Source: Streptomyces sp. 840.1
GTDB lineage: Bacteria; Actinomycetota; Actinomycetes; Streptomycetales; Streptomycetaceae
Assembly (NCBI RefSeq): GCF_003751445.1
Contig: NZ_RJUU01000001.1
Coordinates: forward strand, 1,493,001 to 1,557,000
Direction: 5' to 3'
Length of the DNA stretch: 64,000 bases
In this document: positions 1-8,425 of the stretch, piece after piece
Numbering within the stretch: position 1 is the first letter of the stretch
Layout: each line of letters begins with the position of its first letter
Notes under the pieces: generated by a model
What the model was told of the DNA's origin: nothing
The model's database searches: none
Seen by the model: only the letters and a program-made list of their open reading frames with translations
Position numbers and translations under genes: made by a program

Positions 1-681
1 GACGGTGGTGTCCAGTCCGGTCCAGCGACCCTCGGGTGCGCGGTGGAGGTGGATCGTCAGGTCCACGTTAGGGAATATCCACTCGGTGGGCGCCTGGCGC
101 ACCGCGATGCCGTTGGCCGTGTCGACGAGTGCGACGTAGGACGCGAGCGGGCTCGCCTCCTCGCCCGCGACCAGGCCGAGGGGCGTCGAGATCCACGCGG
201 TGGTGCGGCCCGGCTGCGGCTGCGCGAGGGGGCGGACGTCGATCGACGCGATGTAGCCGCCTGGCCAGAGCTCGGCCATCGGCCAGGGCGCGAGTTCCTC
301 GGGAGCCGTGAGCCTGTCGGCGGTGCCGCCCGCGACGGCGGCCGTGTCGACGGCGGCGAGGCACCAGGCCCTGGCCCGTACGACGGGACGGTCCCCGATG
401 AGGGCGACTGCCTCGACCAGTTCGATGGTGCGGCCGGGCCGGATGGTCTCGACCCGGATCTCGCACTCGTCCAGGGCCAGCCGGCCGAGGATGTCGAAGC
501 TGATCCGGGACAGCAGCAGGCTCTCCCCCGGCCGGTCGGCAAGGTGGCGGTCGATGGCGTGCACGATGAGGCCGCCGAGCGGACTGAAGTGCACTTCGTC
601 CGTGCTCCACGCGCCACCGGCGTGGGCCGTGGGCTTGTAACGGTGGTCGTCGGTGCGCTCGTAATAGCTGCCGGTGTTCAA
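1..681 (-). CDS. Acyl-CoA thioesterase family protein (3' truncated by window edge)
   Basis: The frame stays open for 227 codons to the window edge, so the C-terminus is missing. The start is a TTG at 681 (M-N-T-G-S-Y-Y) with GAGGGAAG a few bases upstream. The protein looks like a double-hotdog TesB/4HBT_3 thioesterase, which would hydrolyse acyl-CoA to free acid and CoA in the cytoplasm: GGAWS and FSPLGGLI near residues 22-40, and the second-hotdog segment ISTPLGLVAGEEASPLASYV near residue 170. It lies 80 bp downstream of the MDR oxidoreductase on the same strand and is probably co-transcribed with it. The family call is by pattern; the substrate is unknown. Confidence 0.75.
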   Translation of the reverse strand, partial: MNTGSYYERTDDHRYKPTAHAGGAWSTDEVHFSPLGGLIVHAIDRHLADRPGESLLLSRISFDILGRLALDECEIRVETIRPGRTIELVEAVALIGDRPVVRARAWCLAAVDTAAVAGGTADRLTAPEELAPWPMAELWPGGYIASIDVRPLAQPQPGRTTAWISTPLGLVAGEEASPLASYVALVDTANGIAVRQAPTEWIFPNVDLTIHLHRAPEGRWTGLDTTV

Positions 682-761
682 TGCGTGCTTCCCTCGCGGC
701 CGTACGGATCAAGGAACCTCAGCCTGACACCCGCACGGCCGCCGCCCTGCGCCCGGGTCCC

Positions 762-1829
762 TCAGGCAGGTCCTGCGGCACCGGGGTGCAGGACGATCTT
801 TCCCACGTGCTCCCGGCGGGAGAGCTCGTCCTGCGCCTCGGCGGCCCGGTCCAGCGGGAAGGCCGCAGCGATGACGGGCCGGACCTCCGCCCGGCGGGCC
901 AGGTCCATGAGGAGGGCGAAGTGCCGGGGCGTGTGCATCGCGGACCCGATGACCTGGGCGTTGTGCAGGTAGAGACGGCGCACGTCAAAGCTCACGCCGT
1001 ACCCGCCGAGTGCGCCCGCGATGACCCACCGGCCGCCCTCGCGCAGCAGCGGAAGCCCCTCATTCACGAGTTCGCCGGCCACGACGTCGAGCGCGACGTC
1101 GATGCCTTCCGGGGCGGCGGCCCGGATCTGCCCGGCGACGTCTCCCGCACGGTCGACGACCGCGTGCGCGCCCGCCGCCCGCACCGCGTCGATCTTGGGT
1201 CCGCTGCTGATGGCGAGGACCCTCGCCCCGCGCGCACGGGCGATCTGTACCAGCGCGAGGCCGACCCCGCCGGACGCCCCCGAGACCAGGGCGGTCTCCC
1301 CCTGCCGCAGCCGGCCCCGTTCGATCATGCCCAGCGCGGTGCCGTAGGCGGTCGGCAGCGTCGCGAGCTGGTCGTCCGTGAGCGGGGATTCCGTCACGTC
1401 GTGCACGCGCTCCGCCGGCGCGGTCACGTACTCGGCGTACCCGCCGTCGCGCTCGCTCCCCATCAGGCCCACCGGGTTGGCGTCCGGCCCCTCGCTGTCG
1501 TAGATCGCGGGGTCGACGACCACACGGCGTCCGACGAGGCCGCCCGGCACCCCGGCCCCGACGGCCACGACGCGGCCGGCCACGTCGGCACCCTGGATCC
1601 GGGGGAAGTCGATCGGGCCGCGCCAGCCCGACTTCGCGTCCGGGTCCCCCGGCCGCCCGTAGGCACCCTCCCGCGTCCAGAGGTCGGTGTTGTTGAGGGC
1701 CACCGCGCCGACCCGGACCAGCACCTCCCCTGCTCCGGGCACGGGCGTCGGGACCTTAGCCGGCTCAAGGACCTCCGGACCTCCGTGCCCCGTGATCCGC
1801 ACCGCTCGCATGACCTGGGGCTCACCCAT
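762..1829 (-). CDS. MDR-superfamily zinc-independent oxidoreductase (quinone oxidoreductase-like)
   Basis: 355 aa. The ATG at 1829 is chosen because GAGGAGG lies about 8 nt upstream; the frame is open further upstream to 1868. An N-terminal GroES-like domain (PGAGEVLVRVGAVALNNTD) is followed by a Rossmann fold with GASGGVGLALVQIARA near residue 160. The Cys cluster of a structural zinc is absent, as in NADPH:quinone reductase and enoyl-reductase-like members. Expected reaction: NAD(P)H-dependent reduction of a C=C or quinone substrate. It is transcribed away from a TetR gene across a shared palindrome, so that TetR protein is the likely local repressor. The thioesterase follows downstream. 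Confidence 0.85.
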   Translation of the reverse strand: MGEPQVMRAVRITGHGGPEVLEPAKVPTPVPGAGEVLVRVGAVALNNTDLWTREGAYGRPGDPDAKSGWRGPIDFPRIQGADVAGRVVAVGAGVPGGLVGRRVVVDPAIYDSEGPDANPVGLMGSERDGGYAEYVTAPAERVHDVTESPLTDDQLATLPTAYGTALGMIERGRLRQGETALVSGASGGVGLALVQIARARGARVLAISSGPKIDAVRAAGAHAVVDRAGDVAGQIRAAAPEGIDVALDVVAGELVNEGLPLLREGGRWVIAGALGGYGVSFDVRRLYLHNAQVIGSAMHTPRHFALLMDLARRAEVRPVIAAAFPLDRAAEAQDELSRREHVGKIVLHPGAAGPA

Positions 1830-1852
1830 CGCTTGAACCTCCTCGCAGGTAT

Positions 1853-1890
1853 ACTGATCTGTGAACACGTTCCACTGTACACCGATCAGT
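1853..1890. promoter_or_regulatory. TetR-type operator, 15-bp imperfect inverted repeat
   Basis: ACTGATCTGTGAACA (1853-1867) and TGTACACCGATCAGT (1876-1890) are inverted copies matching at 13 of 15 positions with an 8-bp spacer. They fill the gap between the divergent MDR oxidoreductase (start 1829) and TetR gene (start 1904). The position and size fit a TetR operator controlling both genes. The sequence differs from the CTGAYNNNNCGTYAG motif found elsewhere in the window. Confidence 0.7.
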
Positions 1891-1903
1891 GAAGAGGCTC
1901 GCA

Positions 1904-2539
1904 GTGACGGAACCCGCAGGGCACGAACTCACGGGGCAAGAGCTCACGGGGCACGAGCTCTCCGGAGCGGAGGCGCGGCCTGTGACGGCGGCCGGTCTCC
2001 GCATCGTGGCGGCCGCCGAGGAGTTGTTCTACGAGCGCGGGATCACCTCGGTCGGGGTGGACCTGATCGCCGAGCACTCGGGGGTGACCAAGCGGACCCT
2101 GTACAACCAGTTCGGCTCGAAGGACAACCTCGTGGCGGCCTATCTCACGGGCCGCGACCAGCGCTGGCGGGCGCTCGTCCGTACCACCGTCGACTCCTGC
2201 GGCACCCCCGCCGAGGCCGTCACCGCGCCCTTCGACGCGCTGCGGAGCTGGAGCGGGGCCAACACCCGCGGATGCGCCTTCATCAACGCGCTGGCCGAAC
2301 TGCCGGACCCCTCGCACCCCGCACACCGCATCGCCGCGAACCAGAAGCTCTGGCTGCTGGACCTGTTCAGGGAGCTCGCCGCCGGCGCGGGCTGCTCGCA
2401 CCCGGCCACCCTCGCCGTCCAGCTCCTCGTGCTGCACGAGGGCGCCGTCGCGACCCAGCCCCTCCCGTTCGACAGCTTCCCGGAGAGCATCGCCCTGGCG
2501 CGGGCCCTGGTCCGGGCCGACGTACCGCCCGGCCGGTAG
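1904..2539 (+). CDS. TetR/AcrR family transcriptional regulator
   Basis: 211 aa. The GTG at 1904 is preferred because GAAGAGG lies 6 nt upstream; a GTG at 1889 is in frame but falls inside the operator palindrome. The N-terminal HTH runs over about residues 25-70 (VTAAGLRIVAAAEELFYERG, then VTKRTLYNQFGSKDNLVAAY), the standard TetR recognition helix. The ligand-binding half is variable. The first 20 residues carry a small HELTG/QELTG/HELSG repeat. The gene is divergent from the MDR oxidoreductase, with an inverted repeat between them, so autoregulation and control of that oxidoreductase are inferred. Confidence 0.88.
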   Translation: MTEPAGHELTGQELTGHELSGAEARPVTAAGLRIVAAAEELFYERGITSVGVDLIAEHSGVTKRTLYNQFGSKDNLVAAYLTGRDQRWRALVRTTVDSCGTPAEAVTAPFDALRSWSGANTRGCAFINALAELPDPSHPAHRIAANQKLWLLDLFRELAAGAGCSHPATLAVQLLVLHEGAVATQPLPFDSFPESIALARALVRADVPPGR

Positions 2540-2606
2540 AGCGCCTTGGGCGCCTCGTCCGGCCGCTCGCGACCCGGGCCGCGCCCGGCCGGGCGGTCAG
2601 GCCGCT

Positions 2607-3074
2607 CTACGGCCGGAACACCGCCACCGCCTCGCACCCCTCCTCCCTCCGGAACGTCACCCGCAGCTCCATCCCGACGGCGAGGGCGGACTCCTCGCAC
2701 TCCACGACCTCCGTCATCATCCGGGGCCCCTCGGCCAGGTCGACGACGGCCGCGACGTACGGCACCCGGCCGCCGAACGGCGGCAGGTCGTTGCGGTGGA
2801 CGACGGACCAGGTGTAGAGCGTGGCCCGGCCGCCGGCCGGCTCCCAGTCGACGTCCTCGCTCCAGCAGTGCGGGCAGAACTCGCGCGGGTAGTGGTGCGC
2901 CCGCCCGCAGGCCCGGCAGCGGCGCAGCAGCAGCCGGCCCTCGGCGGCGGCGTCCCAGTAGGGGCGGGTGGAGGCGTCCGGCTCGGGCAGGTCGTAGCGG
3001 GGCGCGGGGACGGGGGCCGCCGCTGGGGCGTGTGAGGGCTTGGGGGCCGGGGCGACCGGCCTGTCGGCGGTCAC
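2607..3074 (-). CDS. DUF35/OB-fold protein with rubredoxin-like zinc ribbon
   Basis: 155 aa, GTG start at 3074. A proline/alanine-rich N-terminus precedes a zinc ribbon with Cys53, Cys56, Cys67 and Cys70 (CRAC, CPHC), then an OB-fold segment (LYTWSVVHRND, PYVAAVVDLAEGPRMMTEVV). DUF35 proteins usually bind acyl-CoA as partners of thiolase-like or lipid-transfer-protein aldolases, for example in steroid side-chain breakdown. No thiolase lies beside it here. The start overlaps the stop of the upstream DoxX gene as GTGA, so the two are translationally coupled. Transcription probably starts at the operator at 3546. Confidence 0.85.
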   Translation of the reverse strand: MTADRPVAPAPKPSHAPAAAPVPAPRYDLPEPDASTRPYWDAAAEGRLLLRRCRACGRAHHYPREFCPHCWSEDVDWEPAGGRATLYTWSVVHRNDLPPFGGRVPYVAAVVDLAEGPRMMTEVVECEESALAVGMELRVTFRREEGCEAVAVFRP

Positions 3075-3523
3075 AGGAAGAGTCCGATCGCATTGTCGAG
3101 GGACCAGGTCTGCCAGGACATCGCGAACAGCGCGACGAGAGAACTCAGCGCCATCATCGCGTTCTGTCCCTGCTCGGCCCAGTCGTGGATCATCAGCACC
3201 AGGTAGAGCAGGTTGAGCAGCAGCCCCGCGACCAGCGCGACCGGGGTCAGCAGACCACTGACCAGGCCCAGCCCCAGGGCGAGTTCCGCGTAGACGACGA
3301 CGTACGCCATCATCTTCGGGCGCGGCGCGACGACCTTCTCGAAGCCGCTGCGGACCACCGGCCAGCGGTGTTTCCCCGCGACGTCCGCGGCCCAGGCGAT
3401 GCCGGTGCCGCGTTCGAACCAGCCCTTCTTGTCCTTGTGCCGCCAGCTCTCCAGCCACCACAGGCCGAGGCCTATCCGGAGCACGGCGAGCCACTGGGCT
3501 CCGTCGAGCCAGATCGTCCGCAT
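3071..3523 (-). CDS. DoxX/DoxD-like integral membrane protein
   Basis: 150 aa, ATG at 3523 with GGGAGGG just upstream. Hydrophobic stretches near residues 8-25, 72-90, 92-112 and 122-145 suggest four membrane helices. The pattern (VLRIGLGLWWLESW, MAYVVVYAELALGLGLVSGLLT) is that of DoxX/DoxD-like proteins, which include thiosulfate:quinone oxidoreductase subunits and many members of unknown role. It is the first gene of a two-gene unit with DUF35; a CTGAC-type operator lies 23 bp upstream of the start. A membrane redox or transport partner role is plausible but unproven. Confidence 0.8.
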   Translation of the reverse strand: MRTIWLDGAQWLAVLRIGLGLWWLESWRHKDKKGWFERGTGIAWAADVAGKHRWPVVRSGFEKVVAPRPKMMAYVVVYAELALGLGLVSGLLTPVALVAGLLLNLLYLVLMIHDWAEQGQNAMMALSSLVALFAMSWQTWSLDNAIGLFL

Positions 3524-3545
3524 GGGGCCCTCCCGTTCGCCTAAT

Positions 3546-3560
3546 CTGACGGTACGTCAG
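3546..3560. promoter_or_regulatory. Regulon operator copy 1, CTGACGGTACGTCAG
   Basis: A near-perfect 15-bp palindrome in the promoter of the DoxX-DUF35 unit, followed by TTCA as at other copies. It also lies 148 bp upstream of the divergent monooxygenase start at 3708. Six further copies occur at 5090, 5114, 8395, 17328, 22823 and 22911. Confidence 0.75.
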
Positions 3561-3707
3561 TTCACCTGATGGCGGCGGCCCGCGCAAGGGGTGGGCAAGG
3601 CCCGGGAACCCGCAGCCGGTTCATGAGTGCGTACCCGTGATCAATTCGCAATCGATTCCGGTCTTGACCGAGACCCATCAACAGAGCGCGCGATTACGCT
3701 CCAAACC

Positions 3708-4895
3708 ATGCCCGACAGCACATCTGCCCCCGGTAGCCCCATTCCGGCCTCCGTCACGCTCACCGAGGACCGGCCCGTCTACGTCATCGGCGGCGGTCCG
3801 GGCGGTCTCGCCGCTGCGGCGGCCCTGCGCGCGCAGGGCCAACGGGCCGTCGTGCTGGAGAAGTCCGGGGACGTCGGCGCGTCCTGGCGGCGCCACTACG
3901 AGCGGCTGCACCTGCACACCACGCGGCGCTGGTCCGCCCTTCCGGGGCTGCCCATGCCCCGCCGGTTCGGCCGCTGGGTGTCCCGCGACAACGTGGTGCG
4001 CTACCTGGAGAAGTACGCCGAGCACCACGAGCTGGAGGTGGTGACCGGCGTCGAGGTCTCCCGCGTGGACCCGGCACCGGACGGCACCGGGTGGCGGCTG
4101 ACCGCGACCGGCGGCCGCGAACTGACCGGGCGGGCCGTGGTCGTGGCCACCGGCTTCAACCACACCCCGCGCATCCCCGACTGGTCCGGGCGCGACACCT
4201 TCACCGGCGAACTCGTGCACGCCGCCGACTACCGCAACCCGGCCCCCTATGCGGGCAAGGACGTCCTCGTCGTGGGCGTCGGCAACACCGGGGCCGAGAT
4301 CGCCGTCGACCTGGTGGAGGGCGGGGCGGCACGGGTGCGGCTCGCGGTGCGCACCGCTCCACACATCCTGCGCCGCTCCACGGCGGGCTGGCCCGCCCAG
4401 GGCACCGGCATCCTGGTGCGCAGGCTGCCGGTCGCGCTCGTCGACCGGGCCGGGCGCCTGCTGACCCGGCTCTCGATGCCCGACCTGGCCGAACAGGGCC
4501 TGCCCCGGCCGGAGACCGGCCTCTACTCACGGGTCAGGGACGGCGCGATCCCGGTCCAGGACGTGGGGCTGATCAAGGCCGTGAAGGCCGGTCACGTGGT
4601 GCCGGTGGCGGCCGTCGAGTCCTTCGACAAGGACGAGGTGGTCCTGGCCGACGGGTCCCGGATCACCCCGGACGCCGTCGTCGCGGCGACCGGCTATCTG
4701 CGCTCCCTGGAGGGGCTGGTCGGCCACCTCGGGGTGCTGGACGCCCGGGGCCGGCCCGTGGTGCACGGCGGCCGCACGCCGAAGCAGGCCCCCGGGCTGT
4801 ACTTCACCGGGTTCACCAACCCGATCAGCGGCATGCTCCGCGAACTGGCCCGGGACGCGGAGAAGATCGCCAGGAAGCTCGCCCGCACCCGCTGA
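3708..4895 (+). CDS. FAD-dependent flavin monooxygenase (FMO/Baeyer-Villiger type)
   Basis: 395 aa from the ATG at 3708 (MPDSTSAPG); the frame is open from 3627 but the preceding residues look non-coding. No clear ribosome-binding site precedes the ATG. It has an N-terminal FAD-binding GGGPGGLAAAAALRAQG near residue 27, the WRRHYERLHLHTTRRWSALPG region typical of FMO/CzcO-like proteins, an NADP-binding motif VGVGNTGAEIAVDL near residue 190, and the C-terminal ATGY motif. Expected role: NADPH-dependent oxygenation of a small lipophilic substrate. A separate flavin reductase gene lies at 8426, but single-component FMOs do not need one. Confidence 0.85.
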   Translation: MPDSTSAPGSPIPASVTLTEDRPVYVIGGGPGGLAAAAALRAQGQRAVVLEKSGDVGASWRRHYERLHLHTTRRWSALPGLPMPRRFGRWVSRDNVVRYLEKYAEHHELEVVTGVEVSRVDPAPDGTGWRLTATGGRELTGRAVVVATGFNHTPRIPDWSGRDTFTGELVHAADYRNPAPYAGKDVLVVGVGNTGAEIAVDLVEGGAARVRLAVRTAPHILRRSTAGWPAQGTGILVRRLPVALVDRAGRLLTRLSMPDLAEQGLPRPETGLYSRVRDGAIPVQDVGLIKAVKAGHVVPVAAVESFDKDEVVLADGSRITPDAVVAATGYLRSLEGLVGHLGVLDARGRPVVHGGRTPKQAPGLYFTGFTNPISGMLRELARDAEKIARKLARTR

Positions 4896-5089
4896 CCCGG
4901 GGGCGGCCGGGAGGAGCCCACCCGTGATCCCGCCCCTGAGCGCGGGGTTGCGGGGCACCGCACACCCCCGGGCGCGAGGTTGCGGGGCACCGCCTTGCCC
5001 TCGATCGCCGGGCGGGCCCGAAGGGGCGCCCGGCCCCGCCCGCCTGCTCCCGGAGGCGCCACTCTCAGCCTTTGCCTGCACACCCATTC

Positions 5090-5104
5090 CTGACGGGCCG
5101 TCAG
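5090..5104. promoter_or_regulatory. Regulon operator copy 2, CTGACGGGCCGTCAG
   Basis: The distal of two tandem copies upstream of the acyl-CoA synthetase gene. It is palindromic apart from the central base and is followed by TTCA. Centre-to-centre distance to copy 3 is 24 bp, so the two sites have slightly different helical faces. Confidence 0.75.
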
Positions 5105-5113
5105 TTCAGTAAC

Positions 5114-5128
5114 CTGACACGGCGTCAG
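5114..5128. promoter_or_regulatory. Regulon operator copy 3, CTGACACGGCGTCAG
   Basis: The proximal tandem copy, 61 bp upstream of the acyl-CoA synthetase start at 5190, also followed by TTCA. The outer arms CTGAC and GTCAG are intact. The tandem arrangement suggests this promoter is the most tightly controlled one of the set. Confidence 0.75.
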
Positions 5129-5189
5129 TTCATGACGCCGGCCGGGCGGCACGAGCGCCGGGGACCTTCGAGCAGGAGTGGGCGGAACG

Positions 5190-7418
5190 ATGCTTGGATC
5201 GACTCACGGCACCCTCACCACCGACTTCCGCGCCAGGGTGGTGGCCTGCGGCGAGGAGCCGCACGCCGCCGTCCACAGCATGACGGCCGCCGCGGCGGAA
5301 GGCGACCTCGACGTCAGCGGCCGTCCGCTGCACGCGGCCGTGCCGGACCTGGACCGGTTCTTCCGGCCGGAGTCCGTGGCTGTCATCGGCGCGTCCGACA
5401 CCGACGGCCGGCCCAATACCGGCATCACCCGGCAGCTCATCGCCTGGGCCGAGCGGGTCGGGGCGCGGCTGTATCCCGTGCACCCCACGCGGGAGACCGT
5501 CTTCGGGCGGGCGTGCTCTCCTTCCGTGTCCGATCTGCCGGAGCAGGTGGATCTGGCGGTACTGCTGGTCGGTGACCCGCTCCCGGTGATCGAGGAACTC
5601 GCCCACGCCAAGGTGAAGTTCGCCGTCGCCTTCGCGTCCGGGTTCGCGGAGACCGGGGCCGAGGGCGCCGCCGCGCAGGCCCGGCTGGCCGCCGCGGTGG
5701 AGCGGTCGGGGCTGCGGCTGCTCGGGCCGAACACCAACCTCAACGCGTTCGAGGAGTTCCGGGACGACCTGGAGGGGCCGGCGATCGCACTGATCACCCA
5801 GTCCGGCCACCAGGGGCGCCCCGTCTACACCCTTCAGGAGCTGGGCGTGCGGCTCTCGCACTGGGCGCCCACGGGCAACGAGGCCGATCTGGAGACCTCG
5901 GACTTCATCTCGTACTTCTCCCAGCGTCCCGAGGTCGGGGCCATCGCCTGCTACGTGGAGGGGCTCAAGGACGGGCGCTCCTTCCTGCTCGCCGCCGACC
6001 GGGCCGCACGGGCCGGTGTCCCGGTGGTGGCGGTCAAGGTCGGGCGTACGGAGACGGGGGCCAGGATGGCCGCGTCACACACCGGCAAGCTGACCGGCGC
6101 CGACCAGGTCGTCGACGCGGCGATGCGGCAGTTCGGCGTGATCCGGGTGAACGGTCTGGACGAGCTCCAGGACACCGCCGCCCTGCTGGCGCGGGCACGC
6201 AAACCGCTGGCCGACGGGGTCGTGGTGTATTCGATCTCGGGCGGCACGGGGGCGCACTTCTCGGACCTGGCGACCGCGGCGGGCCTGGACATCCCGGTCC
6301 TGTCCGAGGAGAAGCAGGCCGAGCTGCACACCTGGATACCCGGCTACCTGAACGTGGCGAACCCCGTCGACAACGGCGGGCACCCGGTCGGCGACTGGCG
6401 CGGCCGGAAGATCATCGACGCGATACTCGCGGACCCCTCGGTCGGGGTGCTCATCTGTCCGATCACCGGCCCCTTCCCGCCGATGAGCGACAAACTCGCG
6501 CAGGACCTGGTGGACGCGGCGGAGGCCACGGACAAGCTGGTGTGCGTGGTGTGGGGTTCGCCGGTCGGCACCGAGGACGCCTACCGCACGACGCTGCTCG
6601 GCTCCTCGCGCGTGGCCACCTTCCGCACCTTCGGCAACTGCATCACCGCCGTGAAGGCCTACCTGGACCACCACCGGTTCGCCGCGTCCTACCGCTCCCC
6701 CTTCGACGAGGCGCCGCGCACGCCGTCGCCCTCGTTCCGCAAGGCGCAGGCGCTGATGCGTCCGGGCCACCAGCTGAGCGAGCACGCGGCGAAGCAGCTG
6801 CTGCGGGCGTACGGGATCCGGGTGCCCCGCGAGCAGTTGGTGACCAGCGCCGCCGCGGCCGTCCGGGCGGCCGCGCTGGTCGGCTACCCCGTCGTCATGA
6901 AGGCGTCCGGCGCGCGGCTGGCCCACAAGACCGAACTGGGCCTGGTCAAGGTCGGGCTCACCTCCGCCAGCCAGGTGCGGGACGCCTATCGCGAGCTGAC
7001 CGACATCGCGCGCTACGAGGACGTCGAGCTGGACGGGATCCTGGTCTGCCAGATGATCGAGCGGGGCGTCGAGATGATGGTCGGCGTCACGCAGGACGCC
7101 CTGTTCGGTCCGACCGTGACCGTCGGGCTCGGTGGCGTACTGGTCGAGGTGCTGCACGACGCGGCGGTGCGGGTGCCGCCCTTCGGTGAGGACCAGGCGC
7201 GGGCGATGCTCGGCGAACTGCGTGGCCGGGCCCTGCTGGAAGGGGTGCGCGGCGGTGCGCCGGTGGATGTGGACGCGCTCGTGGAAGTGGTGCTGCGGGT
7301 GCAGCGGATGGCGCTGGAACTGGGCGACGACCTGTGCGAACTGGACATCAACCCGCTGATGGTGCTGGGACGCGGACAGGGCGCGGTGGCGCTGGACGCA
7401 CTCGCGGTCTGCCGCTGA
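5190..7418 (+). CDS. NDP-forming acyl-CoA synthetase (ACS/ATP-grasp fusion)
   Basis: 742 aa, ATG at 5190 with AGGAG about 11 nt upstream; a GTG at 5178 is in frame but overlaps that site. Domain order is that of fused ADP-forming acyl-CoA synthetases: CoA-binding domain (FRPESVAVIGASDTDG, about residue 60), succinyl-CoA-ligase-like domains with the phospho-His candidate in AASHTGKLTG (about residue 295), and a C-terminal ATP-grasp domain (YPVVMKASG, AHKTELGLVKVG, DINPLMVL). Expected reaction: acid + CoA + ATP to acyl-CoA + ADP + Pi. Two tandem operators precede it, and a crotonase follows 82 bp downstream in the same orientation. Confidence 0.88.
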   Translation: MLGSTHGTLTTDFRARVVACGEEPHAAVHSMTAAAAEGDLDVSGRPLHAAVPDLDRFFRPESVAVIGASDTDGRPNTGITRQLIAWAERVGARLYPVHPTRETVFGRACSPSVSDLPEQVDLAVLLVGDPLPVIEELAHAKVKFAVAFASGFAETGAEGAAAQARLAAAVERSGLRLLGPNTNLNAFEEFRDDLEGPAIALITQSGHQGRPVYTLQELGVRLSHWAPTGNEADLETSDFISYFSQRPEVGAIACYVEGLKDGRSFLLAADRAARAGVPVVAVKVGRTETGARMAASHTGKLTGADQVVDAAMRQFGVIRVNGLDELQDTAALLARARKPLADGVVVYSISGGTGAHFSDLATAAGLDIPVLSEEKQAELHTWIPGYLNVANPVDNGGHPVGDWRGRKIIDAILADPSVGVLICPITGPFPPMSDKLAQDLVDAAEATDKLVCVVWGSPVGTEDAYRTTLLGSSRVATFRTFGNCITAVKAYLDHHRFAASYRSPFDEAPRTPSPSFRKAQALMRPGHQLSEHAAKQLLRAYGIRVPREQLVTSAAAAVRAAALVGYPVVMKASGARLAHKTELGLVKVGLTSASQVRDAYRELTDIARYEDVELDGILVCQMIERGVEMMVGVTQDALFGPTVTVGLGGVLVEVLHDAAVRVPPFGEDQARAMLGELRGRALLEGVRGGAPVDVDALVEVVLRVQRMALELGDDLCELDINPLMVLGRGQGAVALDALAVCR

Positions 7419-7500
7419 CCGGCCCCACAGCCGCGCCCCTCGCCACCGCGCCCCCCGCCTGCCCCGCAAGCCGTCCCGCCACCTGCCCAGGAGCTGCCTC

Positions 7501-8340
7501 ATGCCGTCCTCCCCCGAAGACACCACCGACCGGAGCGACCCGTCCGGACCGCCTGATTCATTGATACTGCACGCCACTGACAACGGCGTCTCGACGATCA
7601 CCCTCAACCGCCCGGAGGCGATGAACGCCGTCACCTGGGACCAGCGCGAACGCGTCATCGCGCTGCTCGCGCAGGCCTCGGCCGACCCCGGGGTGCGGGC
7701 CGTCGTCCTGACCGCCACCGGCCGCGGCTTCTGCGCCGGCGCCGATCTGCGGGGCGCCCCGGTGTCCGGCGACCGGGTGCCGGGCGATGTCGCCCGGACG
7801 ATCCGGCTCGGCGCCCAGCGGCTGATCGCCGCCGTGCTGGACTGCGAGAAGCCCGTCATCGCCGCCGTCAACGGCACGGCGGCCGGGATCGGTGCTCATC
7901 TCGCCCTCGCCTGCGACCTGGTGCTGGCCGCCGAGTCCGCGAAGTTCATCGAGGTGTTCGTGCGCCGCGGCCTCGTGCCGGACGGCGGCGGCGCGTATCT
8001 GCTGCCCCGGCTGGTCGGGCCGCAGCGCGCCAAGGAGCTGATGTTCTTCGGGGACTCGCTCCCGGCCCGGGACGCGGAACGCCTGGGGCTCGTCAACCGG
8101 ACCGTTCCGGACGAGGAGCTGGCGGCGACCGCGCAGGCCTGGGCCCAGCGGCTGGCCGAGGGCCCCACCCGTTCGATCGCCCTCACCAAGCAGCTGGTCA
8201 ACGCCTCGCTGGACACCGACCGGGCCACGGCGTTCGCCGCCGAGGCCATGGCCCAGGAGATCAACATGACCACGCTGGACGCCAACGAGGGCGTGGCGAG
8301 CTTCGTGGAGCGACGCGCACCGAAGTACCGGGGTGTCTAG
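7501..8340 (+). CDS. Enoyl-CoA hydratase/isomerase, PaaG-like
   Basis: 279 aa, ATG with AGGAG 7-11 nt upstream. The crotonase fold is clear: oxyanion-hole motif CAGADL (78-83) and NGTAAGIGA (124-132). The two catalytic glutamates of classical hydratases are replaced (His133 and Phe153), while Asp161 in LVPDGG matches the catalytic Asp of PaaG-type isomerases. A double-bond isomerase or ring-opening role on an acyl-CoA is therefore more likely than plain hydration. It follows the acyl-CoA synthetase and is probably in the same transcript. Confidence 0.85.
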   Translation: MPSSPEDTTDRSDPSGPPDSLILHATDNGVSTITLNRPEAMNAVTWDQRERVIALLAQASADPGVRAVVLTATGRGFCAGADLRGAPVSGDRVPGDVARTIRLGAQRLIAAVLDCEKPVIAAVNGTAAGIGAHLALACDLVLAAESAKFIEVFVRRGLVPDGGGAYLLPRLVGPQRAKELMFFGDSLPARDAERLGLVNRTVPDEELAATAQAWAQRLAEGPTRSIALTKQLVNASLDTDRATAFAAEAMAQEINMTTLDANEGVASFVERRAPKYRGV

Positions 8341-8394
8341 GGCCTGCCCCAGGGGCCCTCGTTCGGCTCAGGTCGTGTCCGCAGCCCTTCCCAT

Positions 8395-8409
8395 CTGACG
8401 CTTCGTCAG
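8395..8409. promoter_or_regulatory. Regulon operator copy 4, CTGACGCTTCGTCAG
   Basis: The arms CTGACG and CGTCAG are perfectly complementary. It ends 16 bp upstream of the flavin reductase start and is followed by TTC, as at other copies. Confidence 0.75.
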
Positions 8410-8425
8410 TTCTAATCGGAGGGTG

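Noticed and set aside
4942..4993. Two 20-bp direct repeats (GCGGGGTTGCGGGGCACCGC and a one-mismatch copy) after the monooxygenase
   Set aside because: They are low-complexity GC sequence with no symmetry or second feature; chance duplication is likely.
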